A program made the translations under genes and the position numbers. A stretch of DNA of 22,651 nucleotides from an uncultured Muribaculaceae bacterium (GTDB lineage: Bacteria; Bacteroidota; Bacteroidia; Bacteroidales; Muribaculaceae), in assembly GCA_934555895.1 (NCBI GenBank), contig CAKTFH010000033.1, positions 1 to 22,651 on the forward strand. Reading direction: 5' to 3'. Below the pieces are notes generated by a model that worked only from the letters and a program-made list of their open reading frames with translations, was not told the origin of the DNA and ran no database searches. Every line of letters starts with the position of its first letter. The first letter of the stretch is position 1. Shown piece by piece: positions 7,307-15,046 of the stretch.

Positions 7307-8740
7307 ATGAAGCGAGAGATAAATAAAAATATATTCAAAATGGACCGCCGCGGCTTTCTACGGGGTCTGGGCGCAGGCACGGCCGGCGTAGCTCTGGCAG
7401 CTTGCGGCAAAACCGACAATGAAGGCGCTGGTGCTTCGGCAGAAGACGGCTACAGCACCGATACCTCTGATATACCTACCGACAAGATGACCTATCGCAC
7501 CAATCCCACGACCGGCGACAAGGTGTCGATACTCGGTTACGGATGTATGCGCTGGCCCACTAAGTCGGGCGCAAGCGCCCGCGACGAGGAGGATGAGATA
7601 GACCAGGAGATGGTGAACCGTCTGGTGGATACCGCTATCAAACACGGCGTGAACTACTTCGACACATCGCCCGCCTACTGCAAGGGCCGTTCGGAGCATG
7701 CCACAGGCATAGCGCTGGCTCGCCACCCCCGCGACAGCTACTTCATTGCCACCAAGCTGAGCAACTTCGCGCCCGAGACATGGCCGAGGGAGAAGTCGAT
7801 AGAGATGTATCATAACTCGCTCAAGGAGTTGCAGACCGACCACATCGACTATATGCTGCTGCACGGCATAGGCATGGGCGGCATGGACGCCTTCAACAAG
7901 CGCTACATCGACAACGGCATACTCGACTTCCTGCTCGAGGAGCGCCGTCAGGGTCGCATACGCAACCTCGGCTTCTCGTATCACGGCGATGTGGAGGTGT
8001 TCGACTATCTGCTGGCCAACCACGACAAATACAAGTGGGACTTTGTGCAGATACAGCTCAACTACCTCGACTGGAACCATGCCAAAGACATGAACCCGCG
8101 CAACACCGATGCCGAGTATCTGTACAACGAGTTGGCCAAGCGCGGTATACCTGCCGTGATAATGGAGCCGCTGCTCGGAGGCCGTTTGTCGAACATGAAC
8201 GACCACCTGGTGGCTCGCCTCAAGCAACGCGAGCCGGAGAAGAGCGTGGCCTCGTGGGCATTCCGATATGCCGGCACCCGGCCCGATGTGCTCACTGTGC
8301 TCAGCGGCATGACCTATATGGAGCATCTCACCGACAACCTGCGGTCGTACTGTCCGCTCGTGCCCCTGACAGAGGAGGAGGACCAGTTTCTCTACGACAC
8401 GGCCCAGATGATAGTGCAGTATCCTCTTGTGCCCTGCAACGGCTGCAACTACTGCATGCCGTGCCCCTACGGCATAGACATACCCACCATTCTGCTCTAT
8501 TACAACAAATGTGTGAACGAGGGCAACCTGCCCGAGGAGGCAGGTGACGAGAACTACCGCAAGGCGCGCCGCGCCTTTCTGGTGGGCTACGACCGTGCTG
8601 TGCCCTACATCCGTCAGGCAAGCCACTGTATAGGGTGCAACCAGTGTTCGCCACACTGTCCGCAGGGCATCACTATACCCGAGTGGATGCAGCGTATCGA
8701 CGGCATCGCCGAAAAGCTGCTTGGCAACGGCATCCTCTGA
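7307..8740 (+). CDS. Tat-type lipoprotein aldo/keto reductase with two [4Fe-4S] motifs
   Basis: The protein has 477 residues (466 if it starts at M12, position 7340). The N-terminus carries a twin-arginine motif, DRRGFLRG (R14, R15), a hydrophobic stretch and a lipobox LAAC with C33, so it is predicted to be folded in the cytoplasm, exported by Tat and lipid-anchored. Residues about 60-345 form the aldo/keto reductase barrel with the catalytic tetrad apparently intact: D119, Y124, K150 and H186. The C-terminal part has two ferredoxin-type motifs: C377/C380/C383/C386 and C441/C444/C447/C451. This layout fits the COG1453-type predicted oxidoreductases. The gene is 3 nt behind the NapGH-like gene and almost certainly translationally coupled to it. 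Usual aldo/keto reductases use NADPH, which is not expected outside the cytoplasm, so the clusters and the upstream protein may supply or take electrons. The substrate is unknown. Confidence 0.9.
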   Translation: MKREINKNIFKMDRRGFLRGLGAGTAGVALAACGKTDNEGAGASAEDGYSTDTSDIPTDKMTYRTNPTTGDKVSILGYGCMRWPTKSGASARDEEDEIDQEMVNRLVDTAIKHGVNYFDTSPAYCKGRSEHATGIALARHPRDSYFIATKLSNFAPETWPREKSIEMYHNSLKELQTDHIDYMLLHGIGMGGMDAFNKRYIDNGILDFLLEERRQGRIRNLGFSYHGDVEVFDYLLANHDKYKWDFVQIQLNYLDWNHAKDMNPRNTDAEYLYNELAKRGIPAVIMEPLLGGRLSNMNDHLVARLKQREPEKSVASWAFRYAGTRPDVLTVLSGMTYMEHLTDNLRSYCPLVPLTEEEDQFLYDTAQMIVQYPLVPCNGCNYCMPCPYGIDIPTILLYYNKCVNEGNLPEEAGDENYRKARRAFLVGYDRAVPYIRQASHCIGCNQCSPHCPQGITIPEWMQRIDGIAEKLLGNGIL

Positions 8741-8763
8741 TTTCTCCAGACTTCCGACAATAG

Positions 8764-8807
8764 CATCGCAGGGCTGCGGCGGGAATTCCCGACACAGCCC
8801 TGCGATG
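8764..8807 (+). terminator. Strong terminator hairpin after the aldo/keto reductase gene
   Basis: A perfect 13-bp stem (CATCGCAGGGCTG at 8764-8776 with its complement at 8795-8807) is followed by TGTTTTATTATC. The loop itself contains a perfect 12-base palindrome (8780-8791, centred on GAATTC). It sits between convergent genes and can also end transcription of the minus-strand SIMPL gene. Confidence 0.85.
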
Positions 8808-8840
8808 TGTTTTATTATCTAATCTGATGAAGCGGAGGTG

Positions 8841-9533
8841 TCAGTCCTCAAGGTAGTAAACGATGGTTGAAACCACGCGTACTTTCTTTATGATGGGGTT
8901 GGATGTGTCCTCAATGGAGAACTGGCCCTGATTGGCAGTTTTCATCTTGCCTACTTTCGAGCCGGAATCTTTGGCGAACTGAGCGGCTGCTTCGCGTGCA
9001 TTTTTTGTTGCCTCGGCAATCATGTCGGGCTTGATGTCGTTGAGAGCGGTGTACTGGTAGTTGATATAACTGTTGGAGATGGGAATGCCTTCTTTCAGGA
9101 GTTCGCTCTGACGGCCGATGAGTTCCTGCACGAGTTTTACTTTGGATGAGGTGACTGTGACAGTGCAGCTCAGCGAGTAGTTGTATTTGAAGTTGCCCGA
9201 CGAATACTGGTTGGTCAGGGCGTTGTAGGTGTCGGGAGTGCCGATGGAGATTTCTCCGGCTGTGATGCCGTTGGATGTAAGGAAGGCTACGATTTTGTTG
9301 TTGTAGGCCGTAATCTGGTCATATAGCGACATGAGATCGTTGCCTGCCACGCTGTATTGCATTGGCCAGTTGACATTGTTGGCCTCGACCTCGCGCTCGG
9401 CGAGCCCCTTGACCGTAACCTGACGGTCGCGGAAAGCCAGATTGTTGATACCGGAATTGATAAACAGACCGAGAAGAGTGATGCCGACGGCGATAAGCAG
9501 CGCGGCAATGATGTTGGTGGATCCAGTCTTCAT
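8841..9533 (-). CDS. SIMPL (DUF541) domain protein, membrane-anchored
   Basis: The protein has 230 residues. A single hydrophobic segment near the N-terminus (about 8-27, NIIAALLIAVGITLLGLF) probably anchors it in the inner membrane, with the rest in the periplasm. The remainder matches SIMPL domain proteins: a first strand VTVKGLAEREVEANN at about 39-53, a helix-rich middle, and near the end the segment around 175-190 (EATKNAREAAAQFAKD) followed by a last strand VRVVSTIVYYLE. The family has roles proposed in envelope stress and outer-membrane maintenance, but no fixed biochemical activity. It is convergent with the aldo/keto reductase operon and divergent from the amidase. No clear -7 element is seen upstream on this strand. 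Confidence 0.85.
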   Translation of the reverse strand: MKTGSTNIIAALLIAVGITLLGLFINSGINNLAFRDRQVTVKGLAEREVEANNVNWPMQYSVAGNDLMSLYDQITAYNNKIVAFLTSNGITAGEISIGTPDTYNALTNQYSSGNFKYNYSLSCTVTVTSSKVKLVQELIGRQSELLKEGIPISNSYINYQYTALNDIKPDMIAEATKNAREAAAQFAKDSGSKVGKMKTANQGQFSIEDTSNPIIKKVRVVSTIVYYLED

Positions 9534-9873
9534 GTTTTGGGAAAAATATTAGTTTTAAGTGTTGTTGTTTTGATTTTTGACTGCGGACAATAGGGTTGGT
9601 TTAAGCCGAAAAATAAAAAAATGCAGTGAAAACGGTGACTCGAGGCACATGACTCAGAGCAGATAATTGTAAACCGACGCAATGACATGAATAGAAAATC
9701 CATGGTTGATAACGTAGTTCTGCCAATATAATGCGCCGGAGCGACGAAAAGTTTTTGTAATTGAGTCAAAAAGTGCGGCAGATGTGTTTTTTGTATATTT
9801 TGCGATTTTCAGGACAACAACGGGTTGCCTCTTGGCTATAACTTTGGCCCTCGAAACCTTTAAATTTAACTTA
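9534..9873. other. 340-base divergent intergenic stretch
   Basis: This AT-rich stretch separates the minus-strand SIMPL gene from the plus-strand amidase and must hold both promoters. Only the amidase -7 element (9839-9846) is clear. The open frames that run through it on either strand lack gene-like codon use. I see no RNA gene or notable repeat. Confidence 0.5.
9839..9846 (+). promoter_or_regulatory. -7 promoter element for the amidase gene
   Basis: TAACTTTG at 9839-9846 matches TAnnTTTG exactly. It lies downstream of an in-frame ATG at 9784, so the coding start must be one of the ATGs at 9874, 9880 or 9889. No good -33 element is seen. Confidence 0.6.
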
Positions 9874-10344
9874 ATGCAAATGAAAGAGATGAAAAACAAT
9901 GTCAGTCAGGAAACTCGCCAACGCATCAAGGCCGCAATCGATGCCCTTGACCTCCGATGCCGCCGCCACATCGACCTTGTGGTGATTCACTGTAGCGCCA
10001 CGCCAGCCGGGCGCGATGTGACGGCTGCCGAAATCAGGCGCTGGCATACCAGTGAGCGTGGATTTGCCGACATAGGCTATCACTTCGTGGTGCGTATCGA
10101 CGGCACTGTGGAGCCGGGACGACCGCTCGACAAGGCCGGTGCCCATTGCCGCGGGCACAATGCCCACTCGATAGGGGTGTGCTATGTGGGAGGCGCCGAT
10201 AGCAGTCTCAAGTCGGCCGATACCCGTACACCGGCGCAGCATGTGGCCCTCGACAGCCTGCTTGGTCGACTGCGAGAGGCATTTCCCGGAGTCGAAGTGA
10301 AGAAGCATCGCGAGCTCGCGCGAACTTTGTGCCCCGGCTTTTGA
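9874..10344 (+). CDS. N-acetylmuramoyl-L-alanine amidase (amidase_2 / T7 lysozyme type)
   Basis: The protein has 156 residues, similar to T7 lysozyme (151). It should cleave the bond between N-acetylmuramic acid and L-alanine in peptidoglycan with a zinc ion. Expected zinc ligands are present: H39 in VIHCSAT, H145 in KKHREL and C153 in LCPGF. GYHF (68-71) holds the conserved tyrosine, and GAHCRGHN (89-96) is the usual family segment. I start it at 9874 because the promoter -7 element lies inside the longer open frame from 9784. ATGs at 9880 and 9889 are equally possible, and no ribosome site decides between them. The protein ends only three residues after the zinc cysteine, so it is a bare catalytic domain with no binding module. 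No signal peptide is seen, as in phage or prophage-like enzymes, but no phage genes are adjacent. Confidence 0.9.
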   Translation: MQMKEMKNNVSQETRQRIKAAIDALDLRCRRHIDLVVIHCSATPAGRDVTAAEIRRWHTSERGFADIGYHFVVRIDGTVEPGRPLDKAGAHCRGHNAHSIGVCYVGGADSSLKSADTRTPAQHVALDSLLGRLREAFPGVEVKKHRELARTLCPGF

Positions 10345-10681
10345 AAAAAAATCAAAAAAATTGCATCCTGTCTAAACAAAAATTTAGAAAAAAACTTTTT
10401 GTCTATAGGGCTTAAAAGTTGCTCAGTTTACAAAAAAATTACTATTTTTGTAGATTACAATTGAGGTAGATTGCGTAAAATGTTTAACTATTTAATAATC
10501 TGATATTTGTGTAAATTGTCACAAAGAGGGATAAGCATAGAGGCGATATGTATGACATCCGCGCTTGTAGCTGATTTACTCCTTTCTTAGTCTTAAGACA
10601 TATTTTTTATGGATGGTTTTCACGCTCAAAAACCTAAGATTTTAATTCTATAAATTATTATATTCATTTAATTCAAAAGAG
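10345..10681. other. AT-rich 337-base stretch with promoter and long leader
   Basis: This stretch is strongly AT-rich. It holds a weak hairpin (TCTAAA 10371-10376 with TTTAGA 10383-10388) after the amidase gene, the lipoprotein promoter (10419-10450), and then about 225 nt of untranslated leader. A 10-base palindrome, GTCTTAAGAC, lies near 10591. No open frame here looks coding. Confidence 0.55.
10419..10450 (+). promoter_or_regulatory. Promoter of the coiled-coil lipoprotein / OmpA operon
   Basis: TTGC at 10419-10422 and TATTTTTG at 10443-10450 are 20 nt apart, a good fit to the Bacteroidota -33/-7 pattern, in very AT-rich surroundings typical of a strong promoter. The start of transcription would be near 10457, leaving about 225 nt before the ATG at 10682. 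Confidence 0.65.
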
Positions 10682-13600
10682 ATGAACAAGAAATTTACTA
10701 AAGTATTGCTGATGATGGCTGTGGCCATCGGCGGATGCTTATCGGTTACATCTTGTAAAGACACCGACGACGACCTCCGGGTAGAATGGAGCGAGGCTGA
10801 TGCCGACCTTCAGCAGAAAGTCAATCAGCTCTCGAGTGAGCTTGAGGCTCTTAAGTCGGCCACTGATGCCTGCAAGGCAGAGTGCCAGCAGAAAATAGCC
10901 GACCTGCTCTCAAAGCTTGCCGATGCCAATGCCAAAATCGCTGAAAACAAGCTTGCTATCGGCCAGAATGCAGATAATATTGCAATCAATGCCGGTAATA
11001 TCGCAACCAACGCTTCAGAAATCGCAAATCTGAAAAGCCAGATTGGAACCATCAGTGGCCAGATTGCCGACATACTCACACAGCTCGGCAACAAGAGCAC
11101 TCTTACCGAGGATGATGTGAAGAGAATCATCGAAAGTTATACCGTAGATTATTACAAAAATCTTGGCCTCGCCACCGCAGCCGAGCTTGCCGACTATGTG
11201 AAGGAAGCCGACATTCAGGGTATCATCACCGATATCTCTACCCTTACCCAAAATGTTAGCACACTCACAACCCAGTATAACACAGTCAGCAGTCTGGTAA
11301 CAACCCTTCAGACAAACTACAATCAGCTCATACAGGACCTTAATAACGGTAAATATGGTCTGACAGAAGAGGATGTAGAGGATATCGTAGACAAGGCTAT
11401 AACGGATCTGAAGAACAGCGTGGACCTGGCCATCAATGGTCTCCAGGGCAGCATCACCACCATCAACAACCAGATTACCAACCTGCAGACCTCTCTGACC
11501 AACCTGCAGAACACCTATAATACTCTCAGCCAGGAGTTCCAGACCGCCAAGCAGAACATCGAAACCCAGATTTCCGGGCTTGAAAGCCGTGTGGCAACCC
11601 TCGAGACTACAGTCCAGAAGATTTCTCAGATAGAGAACGACATCAAGACAATCAAGACACGCCTGTCGCAGACCGAGAAGGACGCTCTGGCAGCTTACCG
11701 TCTGGCTCTCGCGAACGAGCAGCGCCTGAACACTCTCGACATATGGGCAAGCACAATCGACACTCAGATCTCCACCATCAACAGCGATATCTCCACCATG
11801 AAGGGTGAGATCGGTGACTGCTCGCTTCTCAACGGAACTCTCGTGCAGGAGATTCTCGACCTCAAGCAGAAGAACACCGACCTCGAGAACAAAATCAACT
11901 CCGTAGATACCGACCTCACTCAGAAAATCAATGCCCTCGACAGCAAGATCGATGCAGTGAACACAGCTCTCGGTCAGGACCTCAAGGCCCTTGAAACCCG
12001 TGTTAAGGCAAATGAGGACGCCATCTCCGCTCTCCAGCAGCAGGTCAGCAACCTCCTCAAACTTGAGAACCGTCTGAACTCGCTTATCACCGGCGTAATT
12101 GTGCAGGGTACATTCAACCCGCTCTTCGGCACATTCTCGCTTCCCATCGGCGTGCAGTCGAACATGCTCGTGAACTACTACGGTTACAGCGAAAAGCAGA
12201 GCTATGAGTTCCCCAGCGTGCAGAGCTTCGCAACCTACAACAACGAACCTGAGATTACTGCCGACGAGGCCCGTATGCTTGCGGCTTCCGGACTGCAGAC
12301 CAAGACTATAGAAAACGGTTCCGTGCTCATGAATGAGAACGACGGCAACCTCGGCAAGGTATTCGTGACCATCAACCCCAACAACATCAATTTTGCCGGT
12401 CAGGACCTCACTCTTGTGAACAGTGTCGACGAAGCTTCTGCTGTAGAACTCCGCAACCTGCGTCCCAGCAAGGAGGTGCTCACATTCGGTTACTCGCAGT
12501 CGTCGAGAGGCGGCGGCAGCAACAACGGTTTCTATGAGGCCGACGCCACTCTGCCCGCTACCCTCGAAGCCGTCAACAAAACCGCAGTGCGCATCGACGA
12601 CCGTCTGAAATCGGCCATGAAGACCATCCTCAAGGACAAGCGCAACAACCTCCGTTCGAACCTCGTAGGCCTGATGAAGGCTCTCTACGACCAGTTCAAC
12701 GGCATTCTTCCTGCTTACGCCATGAAGGCTGCCTGGACCGTGAACGACGAGCCCTTCGCAGTATATTCCAACTACAATATCGCTGCCACAACATTCCGCC
12801 CGCTCTCTTACTCGTTCCTCTACGACAAGAGCTACGGCACTCCGCTGCCCATCATCGACCCCATCAGCGAAAGCCTCATCAACCTTAACCCCGAGGATTA
12901 CCACTTCGATTTCAAGGACATAACCGTTAATCTTGGTGACGAGCCTGTAAAACTTGATCTTAATATCGCAGATGTCGAGATTACACCTGTAGGCGAAATG
13001 TGGATCACTGTTAAGGCCGATGTGAAGGATGAGACTGGTAAAGTTATCGGTTCTGTCGACACTAAGGTCAATATCGCCGACGATATGAACACAGTCCTTA
13101 AGCAGATTGAAACTGATTTCAACGCCAAGATCGGTGAATGGAATAAATCTATACAGACAGCTTTCCAGACTGCTATGGATGAAATGCTTGGCAGAGTCGA
13201 CACAGCTGTTAAAGATATGTTGGACCAGATGCAGGGTGAAATCAACGACAAGATTGACGATATGATCGGAAGCATCGAGGACGAGGTGAATGGTAAGTTC
13301 GGCTCGTACATCGACAAGTTCAACAACTTCATCGAGCGCTATAACAGCCTTGCAAATCGTATCAATAACATCTTCGAGAACCCCAACCACTATCTGCAGC
13401 CCACTATGCTGTACAAGGGCAAGAACGGTGGCGTTCACTTCCTCAGCAACAATATCGACCGTCCTACCCAGTTCGTCAAAGCCGGCGGCAACGGCGTGAT
13501 GCTCTACGCTACATCATACACCGCTGAAATCATCGCTCCGGCTTACGCCAAGGTTATTGCCTGCGTGGATGTAATCGACAACGCTACCAAGAAGTCGGCT

Positions 13601-13807
13601 CAGAAAGATGGCGGCGAGCTCCTCAATGACCTCAAGAAAATCAACGCCACCCAGTATCTGGCTGAAGTGCGTCCCGGTAACCAGCGTCGTTTCGCAGTGT
13701 CGACCGAGAACATGAAGGCCGGCCGTACCTACGAGATGCTCTATACTGCTGTCGACTACAACGGTGTGACATCAACCGCACATTTCTACTTCACGGTTGT
13801 GGAATAA
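10682..13807 (+). CDS. Large coiled-coil surface lipoprotein
   Basis: The protein has 1041 residues. The signal peptide ends in a lipobox, LSVTSC, with C25 as the lipidated residue. It is followed by KDTDDD, which fits the acidic export signal that sends Bacteroidota lipoproteins to the cell surface. Residues about 38-470 are nearly all heptad repeats. At 93-121 isoleucine occupies each a position and asparagine three successive d positions (N96, N103, N110), as in trimeric stalks. Residues about 471-790 look globular and beta-rich. A second coiled coil spans about 795-925, and about 930-1041 resembles an Ig-like end domain. The first coil resembles the short coils found at the start of many Bacteroides surface proteins, but far longer. 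The OmpA-family gene starts 50 nt downstream and is probably in the same operon. Function unknown; a fibrous surface stalk or adhesin is my inference. The start has an AAGAG just upstream. Confidence 0.85.
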   Translation: MNKKFTKVLLMMAVAIGGCLSVTSCKDTDDDLRVEWSEADADLQQKVNQLSSELEALKSATDACKAECQQKIADLLSKLADANAKIAENKLAIGQNADNIAINAGNIATNASEIANLKSQIGTISGQIADILTQLGNKSTLTEDDVKRIIESYTVDYYKNLGLATAAELADYVKEADIQGIITDISTLTQNVSTLTTQYNTVSSLVTTLQTNYNQLIQDLNNGKYGLTEEDVEDIVDKAITDLKNSVDLAINGLQGSITTINNQITNLQTSLTNLQNTYNTLSQEFQTAKQNIETQISGLESRVATLETTVQKISQIENDIKTIKTRLSQTEKDALAAYRLALANEQRLNTLDIWASTIDTQISTINSDISTMKGEIGDCSLLNGTLVQEILDLKQKNTDLENKINSVDTDLTQKINALDSKIDAVNTALGQDLKALETRVKANEDAISALQQQVSNLLKLENRLNSLITGVIVQGTFNPLFGTFSLPIGVQSNMLVNYYGYSEKQSYEFPSVQSFATYNNEPEITADEARMLAASGLQTKTIENGSVLMNENDGNLGKVFVTINPNNINFAGQDLTLVNSVDEASAVELRNLRPSKEVLTFGYSQSSRGGGSNNGFYEADATLPATLEAVNKTAVRIDDRLKSAMKTILKDKRNNLRSNLVGLMKALYDQFNGILPAYAMKAAWTVNDEPFAVYSNYNIAATTFRPLSYSFLYDKSYGTPLPIIDPISESLINLNPEDYHFDFKDITVNLGDEPVKLDLNIADVEITPVGEMWITVKADVKDETGKVIGSVDTKVNIADDMNTVLKQIETDFNAKIGEWNKSIQTAFQTAMDEMLGRVDTAVKDMLDQMQGEINDKIDDMIGSIEDEVNGKFGSYIDKFNNFIERYNSLANRINNIFENPNHYLQPTMLYKGKNGGVHFLSNNIDRPTQFVKAGGNGVMLYATSYTAEIIAPAYAKVIACVDVIDNATKKSAQKDGGELLNDLKKINATQYLAEVRPGNQRRFAVSTENMKAGRTYEMLYTAVDYNGVTSTAHFYFTVVE

Positions 13808-13857
13808 GAAAATAAGGTGTGATAATTTCAGTAAACGAAATTAAAAACAGTACGAAA

Positions 13858-14985
13858 ATGAAATTAAATAAAATCTTACTTTCTGCCGTTGTTGCGATGG
13901 GTAGCCTCACCGCATCGGCCCAGGAAGAGGTTACGGAATATGTATTCCAGCCTCACTGGTATCTTCAGGGTCAGGTGGGCGGCCAGGAGACTCTGGGAGA
14001 AGGTTCGTTCGGCAAACTTGCCTCGTTCAACGCCCAGATTGCCGCCGGATATAAGTTCAACCCCTATATCGGTGCGCGCCTTGTGGTCAACGGCTGGCAG
14101 AGCCGAGGCATCAGTGTGCTCAACGGCACAGACTACAAGTGGAAATGGAACTATGTGGCTCCCACCGTTAACGCCGTGTTTGACATGACCAACATTCTGG
14201 GCGGTTATGATCCCAACCGCCTGGTGGATGTGAATGTGTTCGCTGGTGTGGGTGCCAACATCGCCTTCAAGAATGACGAGGCCAACAATGTGGCCGCTTC
14301 ATTTGCCAAGGCCCATCACGACATCAATCCCATGGGCCTGCTGTGGTGCGGTACCAAGACCCGCTTCGTGGGCCAGTTCGGCGCCGATGTGAACTTCAAC
14401 GTGTCGAAGCATGTAGCTATCGGCCTCGAACTGCAGGCCAATGTGCTCCCCGATGCTTACAATTCGAAGAAAGCCGGTAACGCCGACTGGTACTTCAACG
14501 GTCTGGTGGGCGTGCGCTACACCTTCGGTAAGAAGTGCGAGAAGAAGACCCGCATCATCGAGCCTACTCCCTGCGAGCCCGTTGTTGTGGAGAAGATAGT
14601 AGAGAAGGTGGTGGAAGTGCCGGCCAAGGTTGTGGAGAAAGTCGTAGAGGCTCCCGAACCCTACCGCACCGACATTTTCTTCACAATCTCCAATACAACA
14701 GTCTCCAAGGACGAGATGGCCAAGGTTGAGGAAATGGCCAACTACCTGAAGTCGCACCCCAAGGCAAATGTGGTGATTACCGGTTATGCCGACAAGGGTA
14801 CCGGCACACGTGCTATAAACCTTCGTCTGTCGAACCAGCGCGCACAGACTGTTGCCAAGCTTCTCATGAATAAGTTTGGCATCAGCGAGAGCCGCATCAC
14901 AGTGAAGAGCATGGGTGAGGCCGAGGATCAGCCTTACGGCGATCCGGCAAAGAACCGCGTTGCAATCTGCATCGCTGAAGACTAA
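13858..14985 (+). CDS. OmpA-family outer-membrane protein
   Basis: The protein has 375 residues. I start it at the ATG at 13858 (MKLNKILLSAVVAMG), where the signal peptide begins, instead of an in-frame GTG at 13819. Cleavage is likely after TASAQ. The first half (about 25-225) has alternating strands of a small beta-barrel (LQGQVGGQ, AAGYKFNPYIGARL, VGVRYTFG). Next comes a linker rich in VVEK repeats (about 240-265). The C-terminal OmpA-like domain (about 270-375) has GYAD and LRLSNQRAQTVAKLL, with the aspartate and arginine that bind diaminopimelate in peptidoglycan. It therefore tethers outer membrane to cell wall, as OmpA40/41-type proteins do in Porphyromonas. It follows the coiled-coil lipoprotein by 50 nt and is closed by a terminator hairpin. 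Confidence 0.93.
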   Translation: MKLNKILLSAVVAMGSLTASAQEEVTEYVFQPHWYLQGQVGGQETLGEGSFGKLASFNAQIAAGYKFNPYIGARLVVNGWQSRGISVLNGTDYKWKWNYVAPTVNAVFDMTNILGGYDPNRLVDVNVFAGVGANIAFKNDEANNVAASFAKAHHDINPMGLLWCGTKTRFVGQFGADVNFNVSKHVAIGLELQANVLPDAYNSKKAGNADWYFNGLVGVRYTFGKKCEKKTRIIEPTPCEPVVVEKIVEKVVEVPAKVVEKVVEAPEPYRTDIFFTISNTTVSKDEMAKVEEMANYLKSHPKANVVITGYADKGTGTRAINLRLSNQRAQTVAKLLMNKFGISESRITVKSMGEAEDQPYGDPAKNRVAICIAED

Positions 14986-15005
14986 TCTGACAGTCATCTC
15001 TTTTA

Positions 15006-15035
15006 GATTGCAGGCAATAAAAAGTGCCTGCAATC
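15006..15035 (+). terminator. Terminator hairpin after the OmpA-family gene
   Basis: A perfect 11-bp stem, GATTGCAGGCA (15006-15016) with TGCCTGCAATC (15025-15035), encloses the loop ATAAAAAG and is followed by GTTTATAAAAT. It starts 20 nt after the stop codon. Confidence 0.8.
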
Positions 15036-15046
15036 GTTTATAAAAT

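Noticed and set aside
7358..8656. A 432-codon minus-strand open frame opposite the aldo/keto reductase
   Set aside because: The plus strand has full catalytic and cluster motifs; the minus reading is H, V and A-rich without motifs.
8780..8791. A perfect 12-base palindrome centred on GAATTC
   Set aside because: It lies in the loop of a strong terminator hairpin and needs no separate explanation.
11015..13438. An 807-codon open frame on the minus strand inside the coiled-coil gene
   Set aside because: It is the mirror of a long, GC-rich plus-strand gene with a signal peptide and heptads. The minus reading shows low-complexity V, H and D-rich sequence and no domain.
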